Positions 1 through 8,722 of a stretch of DNA of 37,258 bases are shown one piece after another. The position numbers and the translations under genes are program-made. This DNA comes from Ruminococcus sp. (GTDB lineage: Bacteria; Bacillota; Clostridia; Oscillospirales; Ruminococcaceae). How positions within the stretch are numbered: the first letter of the stretch is position 1; each line of letters starts with the position of its first letter. The notes under the pieces are model-generated. The model was not told where the DNA came from and did not search any database. It saw only the letters and a program-made list of their open reading frames with translations. The stretch is from NCBI GenBank assembly GCA_014799805.1, contig JAAVHJ010000060.1, forward strand, positions 1 through 37,258, in the 5' to 3' direction.

Positions 1-322
1 AAGGAAGAATATTTCCAATCACAATTCTGTTAATTTCTGTTGGCACAGTGACTTGATTACCAGCATGGTCGATAACTGTAATTGTATCATCAGAATTAAT
101 TTCTTCATTCTGGTTTTCTGTGTTAATATCGCTATCACTGTCAATATTGCTTTCTTCATCATTACTAATTTCTGTAGCTGGTTCATTGATAGTATCATTA
201 ACAGAATTATTTTCTGCTATGCTATCAGAATCATTTATTGTTTCATTGCTACAACCTCCAGCCATTAATAAAGCACTTGCTACTAAAGAGAATGCAACTA
301 ATTTTGCTAATATTTTTTTCAT
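1..322 (-). CDS. Substrate-binding lipoprotein of a metal-chelate/corrinoid-type ABC importer (3' end outside window)
   Basis: Only the first ~107 residues are in the window. They show a Lys-rich start, a hydrophobic signal segment and a lipobox (MAGGC), so the protein should be lipid-anchored outside the membrane. A long acidic, Asn/Ser-rich linker follows, then VIDHAGNQVTVPTEINRIV, the typical opening of FecB/BtuF-type binding proteins (D-x-x-G-x-x-V-x-V-P near the start of the mature domain). An AGAAAGG ribosome site precedes the ATG at 322. It lies 29 bases behind the nitrogenase-like subunit gene and is the last visible gene of the operon that also encodes the FecCD permease and ATPase. 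The ligand (ferric siderophore, haem, cobalamin or other chelate) cannot be read from this fragment. Confidence 0.8.
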   Translation of the reverse strand, partial: MKKILAKLVAFSLVASALLMAGGCSNETINDSDSIAENNSVNDTINEPATEISNDEESNIDSDSDINTENQNEEINSDDTITVIDHAGNQVTVPTEINRIVIGNILP

Positions 323-351
323 ATTTTTAAACCTTTCTAAAAAATAATTTA

Positions 352-1494
352 TCATAATTGATTTAAAATCCAGTCAAGACTATCTGTCATATCTGGCATA
401 ATATCATGATAGATTCTACCAGAAAAGCCTTCATGCCCAAGCGGAATAAATTTTGCTGATTTTGGACAAATTGGCTGATATAATGGGTCTGCAATGATAA
501 TTTCTGCTTGTTTTAAAATTGGAATTAATTCCGATTCATCACGGGCTATGCTATCATCATGGGCAAGCATAGCTTGTTCAAATTCTGTTGCAATCACAGA
601 TTTTACAGCTTTACCTGTTTCTAATTCTAAAGCTTTTGCAAGACTACCAGAGCTTACACCCTCACCAATCGTAATCATTTTGGCATTTTGCAGACGGTTT
701 TCCTGAAATAATACAGGATTTTTTATATTAGAAAAATTTTTAATTTCCTGTATTATCTCAGAAGTAAATTTTTTGCCATAAGGTCTGGCAATTAGATATG
801 GCATGTTGAATTTAGTTTTTAAATATTCTGCAACGCTTAGTCCTGCATAAGAAACAACAAGATTTAAGCTAGCAGATGGTGCAAGTTGCAATTGTTCTAA
901 ATTATCGCCCATGCTCCAACAGGAAATTACTTGAATTTGATTATTTTCAAGAATTTCACGCATATGTTGTACGCTATTATTAATTGAAAAGTCTAATGGC
1001 GTAACACCTAATAAATTCACAGATAAATTTTTTGTTTTTTCAACAGGGTTTATGACAAATTTTTTTGCTAATGCTTCCAAAGCTATAGAAATGCCTTGTA
1101 CATATGTATGCATACCATTTGTTGCTAATCCAAAAGCAGGAATGCCTGTTTGTTTTTCAATTACAGAAGCAATTGCTTTAAAATCTGTTCCAATCATCAT
1201 GGGAATTGGTGTTCCAGCAATCGCAACAAATTTTGGTGAAAGTTGTTCCGTTGCAGAAATAATATCCTGGATTAATTTTTCATCATCACCCATGATAGCC
1301 TCCATTTCTGAAATGCCAGATAGAAAAACCATACTGTCATAATCATACCAACGGGGTTCATCATGCGTATTATAAGTCGAATTACAGCCTGATGCATCAT
1401 GAATGACAGACATGCCACCCAATTCAAATAATGCTGAACATACACCAGAAACATCTGCTGTATAAGTTGAAATAATTCTTGCTGTTTGATTCAT
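352..1494 (-). CDS. Nitrogenase component 1-like subunit (NifK/BchB-type half)
   Basis: A 380-residue protein with the nitrogenase component 1 fold, shorter than true NifK (~520). The family hallmarks are an N-terminal Cys19 in DVSGVCSALF, Cys37 in HDASGCNSTYNTHDEPRW, a GTPIPMMIGTDF segment, and a C-terminal LGHEGFSGRIYHD. Cys37 and Thr95 are 58 residues apart, the same spacing as A. vinelandii NifK Cys95 and Cys153, so Thr95 sits where the third P-cluster cysteine would be. I see no equivalent of the NifD cofactor ligands. The ATG at 1494 overlaps the upstream gene's stop by 4 bases (ATGA), implying translational coupling and a 1:1 complex with that subunit. Known relatives include DPOR, COR, CfbD and the Mar methylthioalkane reductase; the substrate here is unknown. 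Confidence 0.82.
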   Translation of the reverse strand: MNQTARIISTYTADVSGVCSALFELGGMSVIHDASGCNSTYNTHDEPRWYDYDSMVFLSGISEMEAIMGDDEKLIQDIISATEQLSPKFVAIAGTPIPMMIGTDFKAIASVIEKQTGIPAFGLATNGMHTYVQGISIALEALAKKFVINPVEKTKNLSVNLLGVTPLDFSINNSVQHMREILENNQIQVISCWSMGDNLEQLQLAPSASLNLVVSYAGLSVAEYLKTKFNMPYLIARPYGKKFTSEIIQEIKNFSNIKNPVLFQENRLQNAKMITIGEGVSSGSLAKALELETGKAVKSVIATEFEQAMLAHDDSIARDESELIPILKQAEIIIADPLYQPICPKSAKFIPLGHEGFSGRIYHDIMPDMTDSLDWILNQL

Positions 1495-2816
1495 ATTTTA
1501 CCGCACCCCAATCCTTTGATTTGTACTAATTTTTTCGTATCTTTTTCTGTTAAAAATGCTTCTTCCAGTAATTCCAGTAAATTAATAATTCCAGAGAATC
1601 CCCACAATCCGCCATTTTCGACAATATTAATAAAATACGGTGTATTTAAAAAATAAGCGGCTTTTTGTCCAATTGCAATTATTTTGCTTTTGCTTTCACG
1701 GGGAAGCATACGCATTTTTATTTGAGATATTGCAAATAATTGCAAATCTGGATAATTTTCTTGTAACCAGTAAAAATCTTGTTTTTCTTCTTGTGAAAAA
1801 CTATCTGCATAAATTTTGCAAATATTTAATTTATGCTCTAGTAAAAATCTTGCTAATCCTAATGGACGCATTGTTGCAGAAGAGTCAATTGCAATTGGTG
1901 TATCGCCAATTAAATTTTTAACTTGTTTGATTTTATCTTCACATAAGGCAATTTGTTCTGACCAATCAGGAGGCATAATATTTAGATATGTTGCATAAAT
2001 GGTTAGCCAATGCTGAATTTCGCCATAAGAATAACTTAATGGCAAGTATAATAATTTCTGATTTAGTTTTTTTAATAGCATTTCCCCAGCAGGTTTTCCA
2101 GAAGCATGATAACAAATATTTGCTGTTGCTGATGCCATTTCTTGATATTCCTGATAATTTTTGCAGTCATGAATTTCTGTGACTTGATAGCCAGCAGATT
2201 CCGCTAACTGATATAATTCAGAATTTTTTTTAGTTGCAATATTATTGCCAATAATATTAATTTTTTTGCTGTCTTGTGGACGTTTGTGTAATAAACTATA
2301 TAATTGTCTTCGCATGGTTGGGTCAGGTGCCAAACCGCTTTTACGCATGATAGGATTCATGTAACAATCTGTAAAGTCAATCTCAGGATATTTTTTTCTA
2401 AGCGTTTGATAACAAAGTTTTAAATCACAGCCAATAAAATGATGGATACAGCTTGTAAAAATTTGTACAGCTTTTGGACGATACGGGAGCTGTTCTAAAA
2501 TATCAGAAACACCATTGATTAATAATTCTTCCATATTGCCTTCTAACACATTTTCTTCACGGATTTCAATTGTAGAAAATCTTTCAGAGGCTTGCATTTC
2601 GGCTGCTGTCAATACAACACCTCGCAAACAGCCAGCGGCACAGACATAAATTTCATGTGCTTCTGGCATTAAAAATCCTGTGTGAACAATATTCCAAGTG
2701 CCTCTGGCAGAGCAACTATATTCTAATTCTGTTTTAAATGGATTTGGAAAATTGGCATGTTTTAATAATAGCATAGCATTTGTACTATCTAATTCTTGTC
2801 CAAGTCTTTTCAGCAT
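1491..2816 (-). CDS. Nitrogenase component 1-like subunit (NifD/BchN-type half)
   Basis: The start at 2816 ([10 protein letters not shown]) is preferred over an in-frame ATG at 2834 because AGGAGG lies 7 bases upstream of it. This gives 441 residues, overlapping the nifH-like stop by 7 bases. Numbered from this start, cysteines fall at 35 ([11 protein letters not shown]), 59 and 63 (VCAAGC), 123 ([12 protein letters not shown]) and 130. The 24- and 64-residue spacings resemble NifD Cys62/Cys88/Cys154, so this half probably supplies three ligands of an interfacial Fe-S cluster. The C-terminal WGFSG segment also fits the family. The protein should pair with the 380-residue subunit encoded immediately downstream and receive electrons from the NifH-like protein encoded upstream. 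FeMo-cofactor ligands are not apparent, arguing against dinitrogenase. Confidence 0.82.
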   Translation of the reverse strand: MLKRLGQELDSTNAMLLLKHANFPNPFKTELEYSCSARGTWNIVHTGFLMPEAHEIYVCAAGCLRGVVLTAAEMQASERFSTIEIREENVLEGNMEELLINGVSDILEQLPYRPKAVQIFTSCIHHFIGCDLKLCYQTLRKKYPEIDFTDCYMNPIMRKSGLAPDPTMRRQLYSLLHKRPQDSKKINIIGNNIATKKNSELYQLAESAGYQVTEIHDCKNYQEYQEMASATANICYHASGKPAGEMLLKKLNQKLLYLPLSYSYGEIQHWLTIYATYLNIMPPDWSEQIALCEDKIKQVKNLIGDTPIAIDSSATMRPLGLARFLLEHKLNICKIYADSFSQEEKQDFYWLQENYPDLQLFAISQIKMRMLPRESKSKIIAIGQKAAYFLNTPYFINIVENGGLWGFSGIINLLELLEEAFLTEKDTKKLVQIKGLGCGKI

Positions 2817-3577
2817 GACGAATCCTCCTGACAAGCTTTTAAAATTTGTTCTGCTAATATTTTATATTCCTGTGCCATATCGCTTTCAGGAAAAGCTTCT
2901 ATTACTGTTTTTTGCAATTCTTCAGCATCTTGTACAGTTTCGCTACGGCTAAGTATGCCAATTAAACTTGTTTGAAATTCTTGACATAATTCAGAAACTT
3001 TTTCAAGTTCATTTTTTACATTGCGTTTATTTAAAATAATGCCTCCAAGCTGTGCATAGTTTCTATCTTGAAAATTCTGAACAGCCATTGCAATATTTGC
3101 AGTTGCATAAATTGCCATATTTTCACCAGAAGTAATAATAAAAATTTTATCTGCATAGCCATCACGCATTGGCATAGAAAATCCTCCACAGACAACATCG
3201 CCTAATACATCATAAATTACTACATCAGGATGATATTTTTCATAAAGCCCTTTTTTTTCTAAATTTTCAAGAGCTGTAATAATACCACGTCCAGCACAGC
3301 CAACACCTGCTTTAGGGCCTCCTGCTTCGACACAAATAACATTTTCATAGCCAAAACAAAACATATCTTCCAGTATAAAATTATTTTTCTTGTTTCTGAC
3401 TAAATCTAAAACACTTGTTAATTTTTTATCAGAATGCAATAAAAAAGTAGAATCTGCTTTCGGGTCACAGCCAATTTGTATGACTTTCAAGCCCTTTTTT
3501 GCAAGTACAGCAGAAATATTAGAAATTGTTGTTGATTTTCCGATTCCGCCTTTTCCGTAAACTGCAATTTTTAACAT
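2810..3577 (-). CDS. NifH/BchL-like ATP-dependent reductase (Fe protein)
   Basis: A 255-residue protein with near-perfect Fe-protein motifs: P-loop GKGGIGKST at the N-terminus, switch-region Asp in CDPKADST, the first 4Fe-4S ligand in GVGCAGRGI (with the Arg that is ADP-ribosylated in some NifH), and the second ligand in [12 protein letters not shown] homodimer should bind one 4Fe-4S cluster between subunits and pass electrons, driven by ATP hydrolysis, to the component-1-like proteins encoded next. An AGGAGG site sits just upstream of the ATG. The start overlaps the ABC ATPase gene by 7 bases. It is slightly shorter than NifH (~275-295). The family assignment is firm; which nitrogenase-like subgroup it serves is not. 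Confidence 0.93.
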   Translation of the reverse strand: MLKIAVYGKGGIGKSTTISNISAVLAKKGLKVIQIGCDPKADSTFLLHSDKKLTSVLDLVRNKKNNFILEDMFCFGYENVICVEAGGPKAGVGCAGRGIITALENLEKKGLYEKYHPDVVIYDVLGDVVCGGFSMPMRDGYADKIFIITSGENMAIYATANIAMAVQNFQDRNYAQLGGIILNKRNVKNELEKVSELCQEFQTSLIGILSRSETVQDAEELQKTVIEAFPESDMAQEYKILAEQILKACQEDSSC

Positions 3578-4392
3578 AAATTTCCTCCTGTAGATAACTG
3601 ATTAGATTCTGCTAATTCTAATGGCAGAATGCTATAATAAACTTGATTTTGATTTTCAATTTTATGAATGATAGTTTTTACATGAAAAGCCTCTTGAATT
3701 TTTTCAGTTGTAATAATTTCAGAAGTTTTCCCAAATTTACAAGTGCCGTTTTTTTGTAATAATAATGCCTTATTAGAACGCCTTAAAGCATGGTCAGGAT
3801 AATGTGTATTAAAAATACAAGTCATGCCCTGTCTTGTAAGAGAAGACATTGTTTCTAAAATAATTAACTGATTCCGAAAATCTAAATTAGATTCTGGCTC
3901 ATCAAGAATTAATATTTTTGGTTCTGCAATTAAGGCTCTGGCAATTAAAACCATTTGTAATTCACCGCCACTCATTTCGGAACAGCTTTTTTTGGCTAAA
4001 TACAAAATATTTAATTTTTCCATAATTTCATGCACAAGCTTTAAATCTGATTGTTTTGGCTGTGAAAACATGCCTAAATGTGCATTTCTGCCTAATAAAA
4101 TCGCTTCTTCAGCTTTTGACGCAGAATTAAAATTTTTCGCTTGTGGGACATAGGCAATTTGTTTCCAAAGTGTTTTAATAGGAATCTGATTTAAATTTTT
4201 ATGATTTAAAAGCGTTTCTCCAGAATGCCATTTTAAAAAGCCTAACATGCAACGCAATAACGTTGTTTTGCCTGCACCGTTAGGACCTAGAATGGCAACT
4301 AAATCACCAGATTCTGCACTGAAATCAATATGATTTAATATTATTTTTTGCTTAGAATAGCCAAAACAGCCGTTTTTAATTTCTAGTTTCAT
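3571..4392 (-). CDS. ABC transporter ATPase, FecE/BtuD type
   Basis: The start was placed at 4392 ([17 protein letters not shown]). An upstream in-frame ATG at 4449 lies inside the permease gene and would add a non-conserved tail. The 273-residue product has Walker [10 protein letters not shown], a Q-loop (YVPQAKNF), signature [15 protein letters not shown], Walker [13 protein letters not shown] and an H-loop histidine (NTHYPDH). It energises import through the FecCD-type permease encoded one base upstream. The FecE family moves ferric siderophores, haem or cobalamin. Its position between the permease and the nifH-like gene, with overlap on the latter side, ties transport to the nitrogenase-like reductase. 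Confidence 0.92.
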   Translation of the reverse strand: MKLEIKNGCFGYSKQKIILNHIDFSAESGDLVAILGPNGAGKTTLLRCMLGFLKWHSGETLLNHKNLNQIPIKTLWKQIAYVPQAKNFNSASKAEEAILLGRNAHLGMFSQPKQSDLKLVHEIMEKLNILYLAKKSCSEMSGGELQMVLIARALIAEPKILILDEPESNLDFRNQLIILETMSSLTRQGMTCIFNTHYPDHALRRSNKALLLQKNGTCKFGKTSEIITTEKIQEAFHVKTIIHKIENQNQVYYSILPLELAESNQLSTGGNLC

Positions 4393-4393
4393 G

Positions 4394-5422
4394 TTAGATT
4401 TTCCAACCCCCAGTTTTCCGCATGAGAATAATAAAAAATGGAGCGCCAATCATGGCTGTTAATACAGAAATTGGGATTTCTGATGCAGAAATACTTCTTG
4501 TCATTGTATCAACAATGACTAAAAATGATGCTCCAAAGCTAATACATGCAGGAATCAAAGCACGATGATTATTGCCAAACAGCATACGGCAAATATGTGG
4601 AATCAACAATCCAACCCAACCAACTTGCCCACACATTGCAACGCTGGACGCTGTCATTGCAGTTGCACAAAGAATTGTAATAATTCTCAAAAGCTGAATA
4701 TTACTGCCTAAAGAACGTGCTTCATCTTCACCTAGAGGCAAAATATTCAATTGCCAACGGAATAAATATAATATAAAAATAGTAATAATAATACATGGTG
4801 CGCCAATTTGTAAAGATGAAAATCCAGCACTGCTTAAACTGCCCATTAGCCAATAAGTGATTGCTGGAAGTTGGGATTCTGTATCAGCAGCGAATTTTAC
4901 AAGTGAGATTAATGCTGAAAACAATGACCCTATCATGATACCAGATAATACAACAGAATTTAATCCAGATGAAGATTTTCCCGCAGAGCTAAGCCATGTT
5001 AGCAAAACTGCTAATATTCCAAAACCAAAAGCAATTGCCTGAACACCAATGAAATTACAGCCTAACAGCAAAGCAAGTGCTGCACCAAATGATGTACCAG
5101 AGGCAACTCCCAATGTATCAGGCGTTGCTAACGGGTTAGAAAATAACCCCTGAAATGCACAGCCTGAAACAGATAGTCCAGCTCCAACAAGCATTGCCAT
5201 GAGAATTCTTGGTAATCTAATATTCCAGATAATCATTGAAATTTGCTTATCAATTTCTATATCAGAATTTGTAATTTTTGAAATAAAAACTTGCCAAATC
5301 TCACTGATTGGATAAGAAATTCTTCCAATGCATAACGCAAAAAAAGCAAATATAACTGGCATAATAATTAAAATAATATTCCAGACAGGTTTCAGGGCTT
5401 GAATTTGCTTTTTGGAATTCAT
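4394..5422 (-). CDS. ABC transporter permease, FecCD/BtuC type
   Basis: A 342-residue polytopic membrane protein of the FecCD family. It has an N-terminal helix, the motif GAGLSVSGCAFQGLFSNPLATPDTLG near residue 80, a central LSGIMIGSLFSALISL segment, and GQVGWVGLLIPHICRMLFGNNHR near residue 265. These are the classic permease/ATPase coupling regions of siderophore and cobalamin importers. About ten membrane segments are expected. Its ATG overlaps the TGA of the TM1266-like gene by 4 bases, and the ATPase begins one base after its stop. Only one permease gene is present, so it probably acts as a homodimer. Confidence 0.93.
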   Translation of the reverse strand: MNSKKQIQALKPVWNIILIIMPVIFAFFALCIGRISYPISEIWQVFISKITNSDIEIDKQISMIIWNIRLPRILMAMLVGAGLSVSGCAFQGLFSNPLATPDTLGVASGTSFGAALALLLGCNFIGVQAIAFGFGILAVLLTWLSSAGKSSSGLNSVVLSGIMIGSLFSALISLVKFAADTESQLPAITYWLMGSLSSAGFSSLQIGAPCIIITIFILYLFRWQLNILPLGEDEARSLGSNIQLLRIITILCATAMTASSVAMCGQVGWVGLLIPHICRMLFGNNHRALIPACISFGASFLVIVDTMTRSISASEIPISVLTAMIGAPFFIILMRKTGGWKI

Positions 5423-5694
5423 TCTGTATTCACCCTTGCAGTAATATTAGAATATGCTGTTTTTGCTGAAATACCAGTTAATCTTCCAATTTTTCCAGTT
5501 AGTGTATTAATTTTATCCTGTGGTGCGTCAATTGCAACACTGATAATATTAATATTGCGTTTATGATAAGGAATGCCCATTCTGCCGATAATATAATTGC
5601 TATATTCATGAAGCAATTGATTTAATGCGTCAACTTGGTCTGGATTTTCAACAATAATGCCAATAATAGCAACTCTTGTTTCTGGTGTATTCAA
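5419..5694 (-). CDS. TM1266-family small regulator (iron-only hydrogenase system regulator-like)
   Basis: A 91-residue protein whose sequence (VAIIGIIVENPDQVDALN, YIIGRMGIPYHKRNINIISVAIDAP) matches the TM1266 family, small ferredoxin-fold/ACT-like proteins often found beside [FeFe]-hydrogenase maturation genes. The start codon is TTG at 5694, set by AGGAGG eight bases upstream. It is the first gene of the operon with ABC importer and nitrogenase-like genes, and overlaps the permease start by 4 bases. The family's biochemical role is poorly known. A ligand- or metal-sensing regulatory function for this operon is an inference from position. Confidence 0.82.
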   Translation of the reverse strand: MNTPETRVAIIGIIVENPDQVDALNQLLHEYSNYIIGRMGIPYHKRNINIISVAIDAPQDKINTLTGKIGRLTGISAKTAYSNITARVNTE

Positions 5695-5703
5695 AAAATA
5701 TCC

Positions 5704-5851
5704 CTCCTAAAAATAAAAATATGCTATATCCTGAAAAAAGGATATAGCACGGTTCTGAAAACTAAAATCTAAAATTAAATTTCATAAATGATTCAAGACA
5801 AAATGCTATATGCTTTCGCTTTAATAACAATTATTTCAGCGTCAGGATACA
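5704..5851 (-). promoter_or_regulatory. Long 5' leader with possible attenuator upstream of the nitrogenase-like operon
   Basis: About 155 bases separate the predicted transcription start (~5851) from the TTG start. Near its end is a perfect 10-bp hairpin (arms 5740-5749 and 5722-5731) followed by a U-rich run. Two upstream segments can compete: 5804-5811 (ATATAGCA in the RNA) repeats part of the 3' arm and can pair with the 5' arm, while 5843-5849 (TATCCTG in the RNA) can pair with CAGGATA at the top of the 3' arm. This is the layout of a transcription attenuator. I do not recognise any known riboswitch core. Confidence 0.5.
5709..5749 (-). terminator. Intrinsic terminator-like hairpin within the leader
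   Basis: On the minus strand TGCTATATCC, an 8-base loop and GGATATAGCA form a perfect 10-bp stem. TATTTTTATTTTT follows, ending just before the AGGAGG ribosome site. Its position in front of the first gene suggests conditional termination. Confidence 0.55.
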
Positions 5852-5857
5852 ACAAAC

Positions 5858-5886
5858 AGTATAACACAAAATTTTTGATTTGTCAA
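5858..5886 (-). promoter_or_regulatory. Sigma-A promoter of the nitrogenase-like/ABC operon
   Basis: Minus-strand TTGACA (5881-5886), 17-base spacer, TATACT (5858-5863). The -35 box overlaps the TGA stop of the upstream HD-domain gene. Confidence 0.75.
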
Positions 5887-6419
5887 TAATTTTTTTGCAA
5901 TTTTCTATGACGATATTTTTTAAAAAAATGAATGAAATTTTTCGGTTGTGGCAATATAAATTCTATCATAGCACAGTATTTATCTACAAAAGTAATTAAA
6001 TAAGTTTCTGCATATTTGGGCTTTTCTGGTGTGAGAGGCCACATGTGATTATAAATCATATCCCTTTCAAGGTCATTTAATTTTATGATTTTTTCGGCAT
6101 TGTGTAATGCAGTTTGGGGATGATATTTGCAATGTTTTACAGCTGGTTTCTGTCTGATATAATGTTTCGTATCATAGAAATACAAATCATGCAAAAGTCC
6201 TGCTCTTGCACCAGAATTTGCATCTAATTTAAAAAATCTGCAAATTTTATAATGATAATAAGAAACATTTAAGCAATGCTGAAATCTTGTTGTTGTGATA
6301 TGATGTTGATAATTTTTTAATTTTTGAATTTCTGGCAAATTTAATAAATCTGCAATGACACTATAATATTCTGATTGTAGAATATTTTTTCTTGAACCAG
6401 TAATTTTCAAATTTTGCAT
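5883..6419 (-). CDS. HD-domain protein (putative metal-dependent phosphohydrolase)
   Basis: The start is placed at 6419 (MQNLKITGSRKN), which has an AGAGGA ribosome site and lies downstream of a strong promoter. The longer reading frame to 6512 runs through that promoter. The 178-residue product has an HD-type metal-binding pattern: His in TRFQHCLNV, the HD pair in GLLHDLYFYD, further His residues in KYHPQTALHNAEK and IYNHMWPL, and a late Asp in FVDKYCAM. Such proteins usually hydrolyse phosphate esters or nucleotides; the substrate is not evident. It resembles the short HDIG-type proteins of Clostridia. It is a single gene ending where the next operon's promoter begins. Confidence 0.7.
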   Translation of the reverse strand: MQNLKITGSRKNILQSEYYSVIADLLNLPEIQKLKNYQHHITTTRFQHCLNVSYYHYKICRFFKLDANSGARAGLLHDLYFYDTKHYIRQKPAVKHCKYHPQTALHNAEKIIKLNDLERDMIYNHMWPLTPEKPKYAETYLITFVDKYCAMIEFILPQPKNFIHFFKKYRHRKLQKNY

Positions 6420-6452
6420 AAATATTGTCCTCTTTTCCGAGTAATTGCTTTT

Positions 6453-6481
6453 ATCATAACATGTTTTTTTTACTTTGTCAA
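6453..6481 (-). promoter_or_regulatory. Promoter of the HD-domain gene
   Basis: Minus-strand TTGACA (6476-6481), 17 bases, TATGAT (6453-6458). It lies inside the extended reading frame and so supports the downstream start at 6419. Confidence 0.7.
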
Positions 6482-6521
6482 GGGATTTTGAAATATAATA
6501 TACTATTTCCACAAATTTAAT

Positions 6522-7028
6522 TTATATCACTTCTCCATTTTGAATATTAATTATTTTTTCCTGCCAATGACCAGGCGGATCCATTTCACAGCTAATTTTT
6601 AAAAATTGTTTGTCATCTTGTGTAAAAACTTCATGAATAATCACGCCGTCTACCGCAAGCGTTTCATTTTTCCAGATTGTTTGTAATGTAGAACTTACGG
6701 CAATAATACCAGTCCCAGAAGCAATATATAATATATTTTCATGAATAAAGAAATAGCCAAAATAAAAATCTACTTGCATGGAAATAGACCCTAGAGATTC
6801 TAAATTTACAAAAATAACACTGCTACCTGTTCCAATACATAAATATTTTCCAAAAATACAAGCTTTATCAAAATATTCTGAAATAGCATCTACTTGAGCG
6901 ACCAGATAGGGAATATTATTTTTCGTGACGAAATATTTTTTTCCATTTCCGAATGAAACAGTTTGAATGACAGGCATATCAAGGCTATCACAATGTTCAA
7001 ATTTTTCAACTAACTGATAATTTGTCAT
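6522..7028 (-). CDS. Protein of unknown function, beta-rich
   Basis: A 168-residue protein I do not recognise. It has no signal peptide or membrane segment. The sequence alternates short hydrophobic beta-like strands with turns (FGKYLCIGTGSSVIFVNLES, ILYIASGTGIIAVSS), reminiscent of propeller blades, with the repeated element IGTGS/IASGTGI, and ends in MDPPGHWQEKIINIQNGEVI. It has its own near-consensus promoter. The ATG at 7028 is followed by the HD-domain promoter region after its stop, so it is probably monocistronic. Confidence 0.6.
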   Translation of the reverse strand: MTNYQLVEKFEHCDSLDMPVIQTVSFGNGKKYFVTKNNIPYLVAQVDAISEYFDKACIFGKYLCIGTGSSVIFVNLESLGSISMQVDFYFGYFFIHENILYIASGTGIIAVSSTLQTIWKNETLAVDGVIIHEVFTQDDKQFLKISCEMDPPGHWQEKIINIQNGEVI

Positions 7029-7080
7029 AATAACAATCCTTTCTTGATTTTAAAAATATCAAAATAAATACACAAGTTTT

Positions 7081-7109
7081 ATTATAGCATAAAAATTTTA
7101 AAAAGTCAA
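7081..7109 (-). promoter_or_regulatory. Promoter of the unknown gene 6522-7028
   Basis: Minus-strand TTGACT (7104-7109), 17 bases, TATAAT (7081-7086), about 50 bases before the ATG. Confidence 0.7.
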
Positions 7110-7174
7110 ATCATGTCTAATACAAAAAATCATGACTTGTTATTAACGAATTTGTAAAATTTTAATAAATCGTA

Positions 7175-7203
7175 TTGACAAAAATTTCTTGCTGTGCTAT
7201 AAT
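7175..7203 (+). promoter_or_regulatory. Promoter of enolase
   Basis: TTGACA (7175-7180), 17-base spacer, TATAAT (7198-7203): a full consensus sigma-A promoter, fitting a strongly expressed glycolytic gene. Confidence 0.85.
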
Positions 7204-7257
7204 AGTAAATGAAAAAATACGGGAAAGAAAAAATTAACCCGTGAAGAAAGGATTTGA

Positions 7258-8562
<1,305 letters not shown>

Positions 8563-8584
8563 TCAGATTTTTTTGAAAAATATT

Positions 8585-8617
8585 GCTCCTGTTTTTACAG
8601 GGGCATTATTTTTTTTA
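8585..8617 (+). terminator. Terminator after enolase
   Basis: Stem GCTCCTGT (8585-8592) with ACAGGGGC (8597-8604), one G-U pair, then a T-rich run to about 8617. Confidence 0.85.
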
Positions 8618-8626
8618 ATATTTCTC

Positions 8627-8655
8627 TTGACAAAATAAAAATTATGTTATATAAT
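8627..8655 (+). promoter_or_regulatory. Promoter of the DUF2325 gene
   Basis: TTGACA (8627-8632), 17 bases, TATAAT (8650-8655). Transcription should begin close to the shared palindromic element at 8664. Confidence 0.8.
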
Positions 8656-8663
8656 AAATATAG

Positions 8664-8690
8664 ATTTAAGTAAGCAGTTGCTAACTAATA
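8664..8690 (+). promoter_or_regulatory. Palindromic start-site element shared with the Tp47-like gene
   Basis: A 27-base imperfect palindrome beginning 9 bases after the -10 box. It begins ATTTAAGTAAGCA and ends ACTAATA. The same element (23 of 27 bases identical, no gaps) sits at 32854-32880, 10 bases after the -10 box there. It could be a DNA operator (the half-sites resemble DtxR/IdeR-type TTAGGTTAGC boxes) or a 5'-end RNA hairpin. Confidence 0.55.
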
Positions 8691-8722
8691 AAAATATTTT
8701 ATAAAAAAGGCAGGTTATTATT

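Noticed and set aside
53-347. Plus-strand hydrophobic small proteins
   Set aside because: They lie antisense to the start of the substrate-binding lipoprotein, which has a lipobox, family motif and ribosome site.
352-3577. Genuine nitrogen-fixation (nifHDK) operon
   Set aside because: The component-1 subunits are too short, the third NifK-type cysteine is Thr, no FeMo-cofactor ligands are evident, and nifB/E/N are absent.
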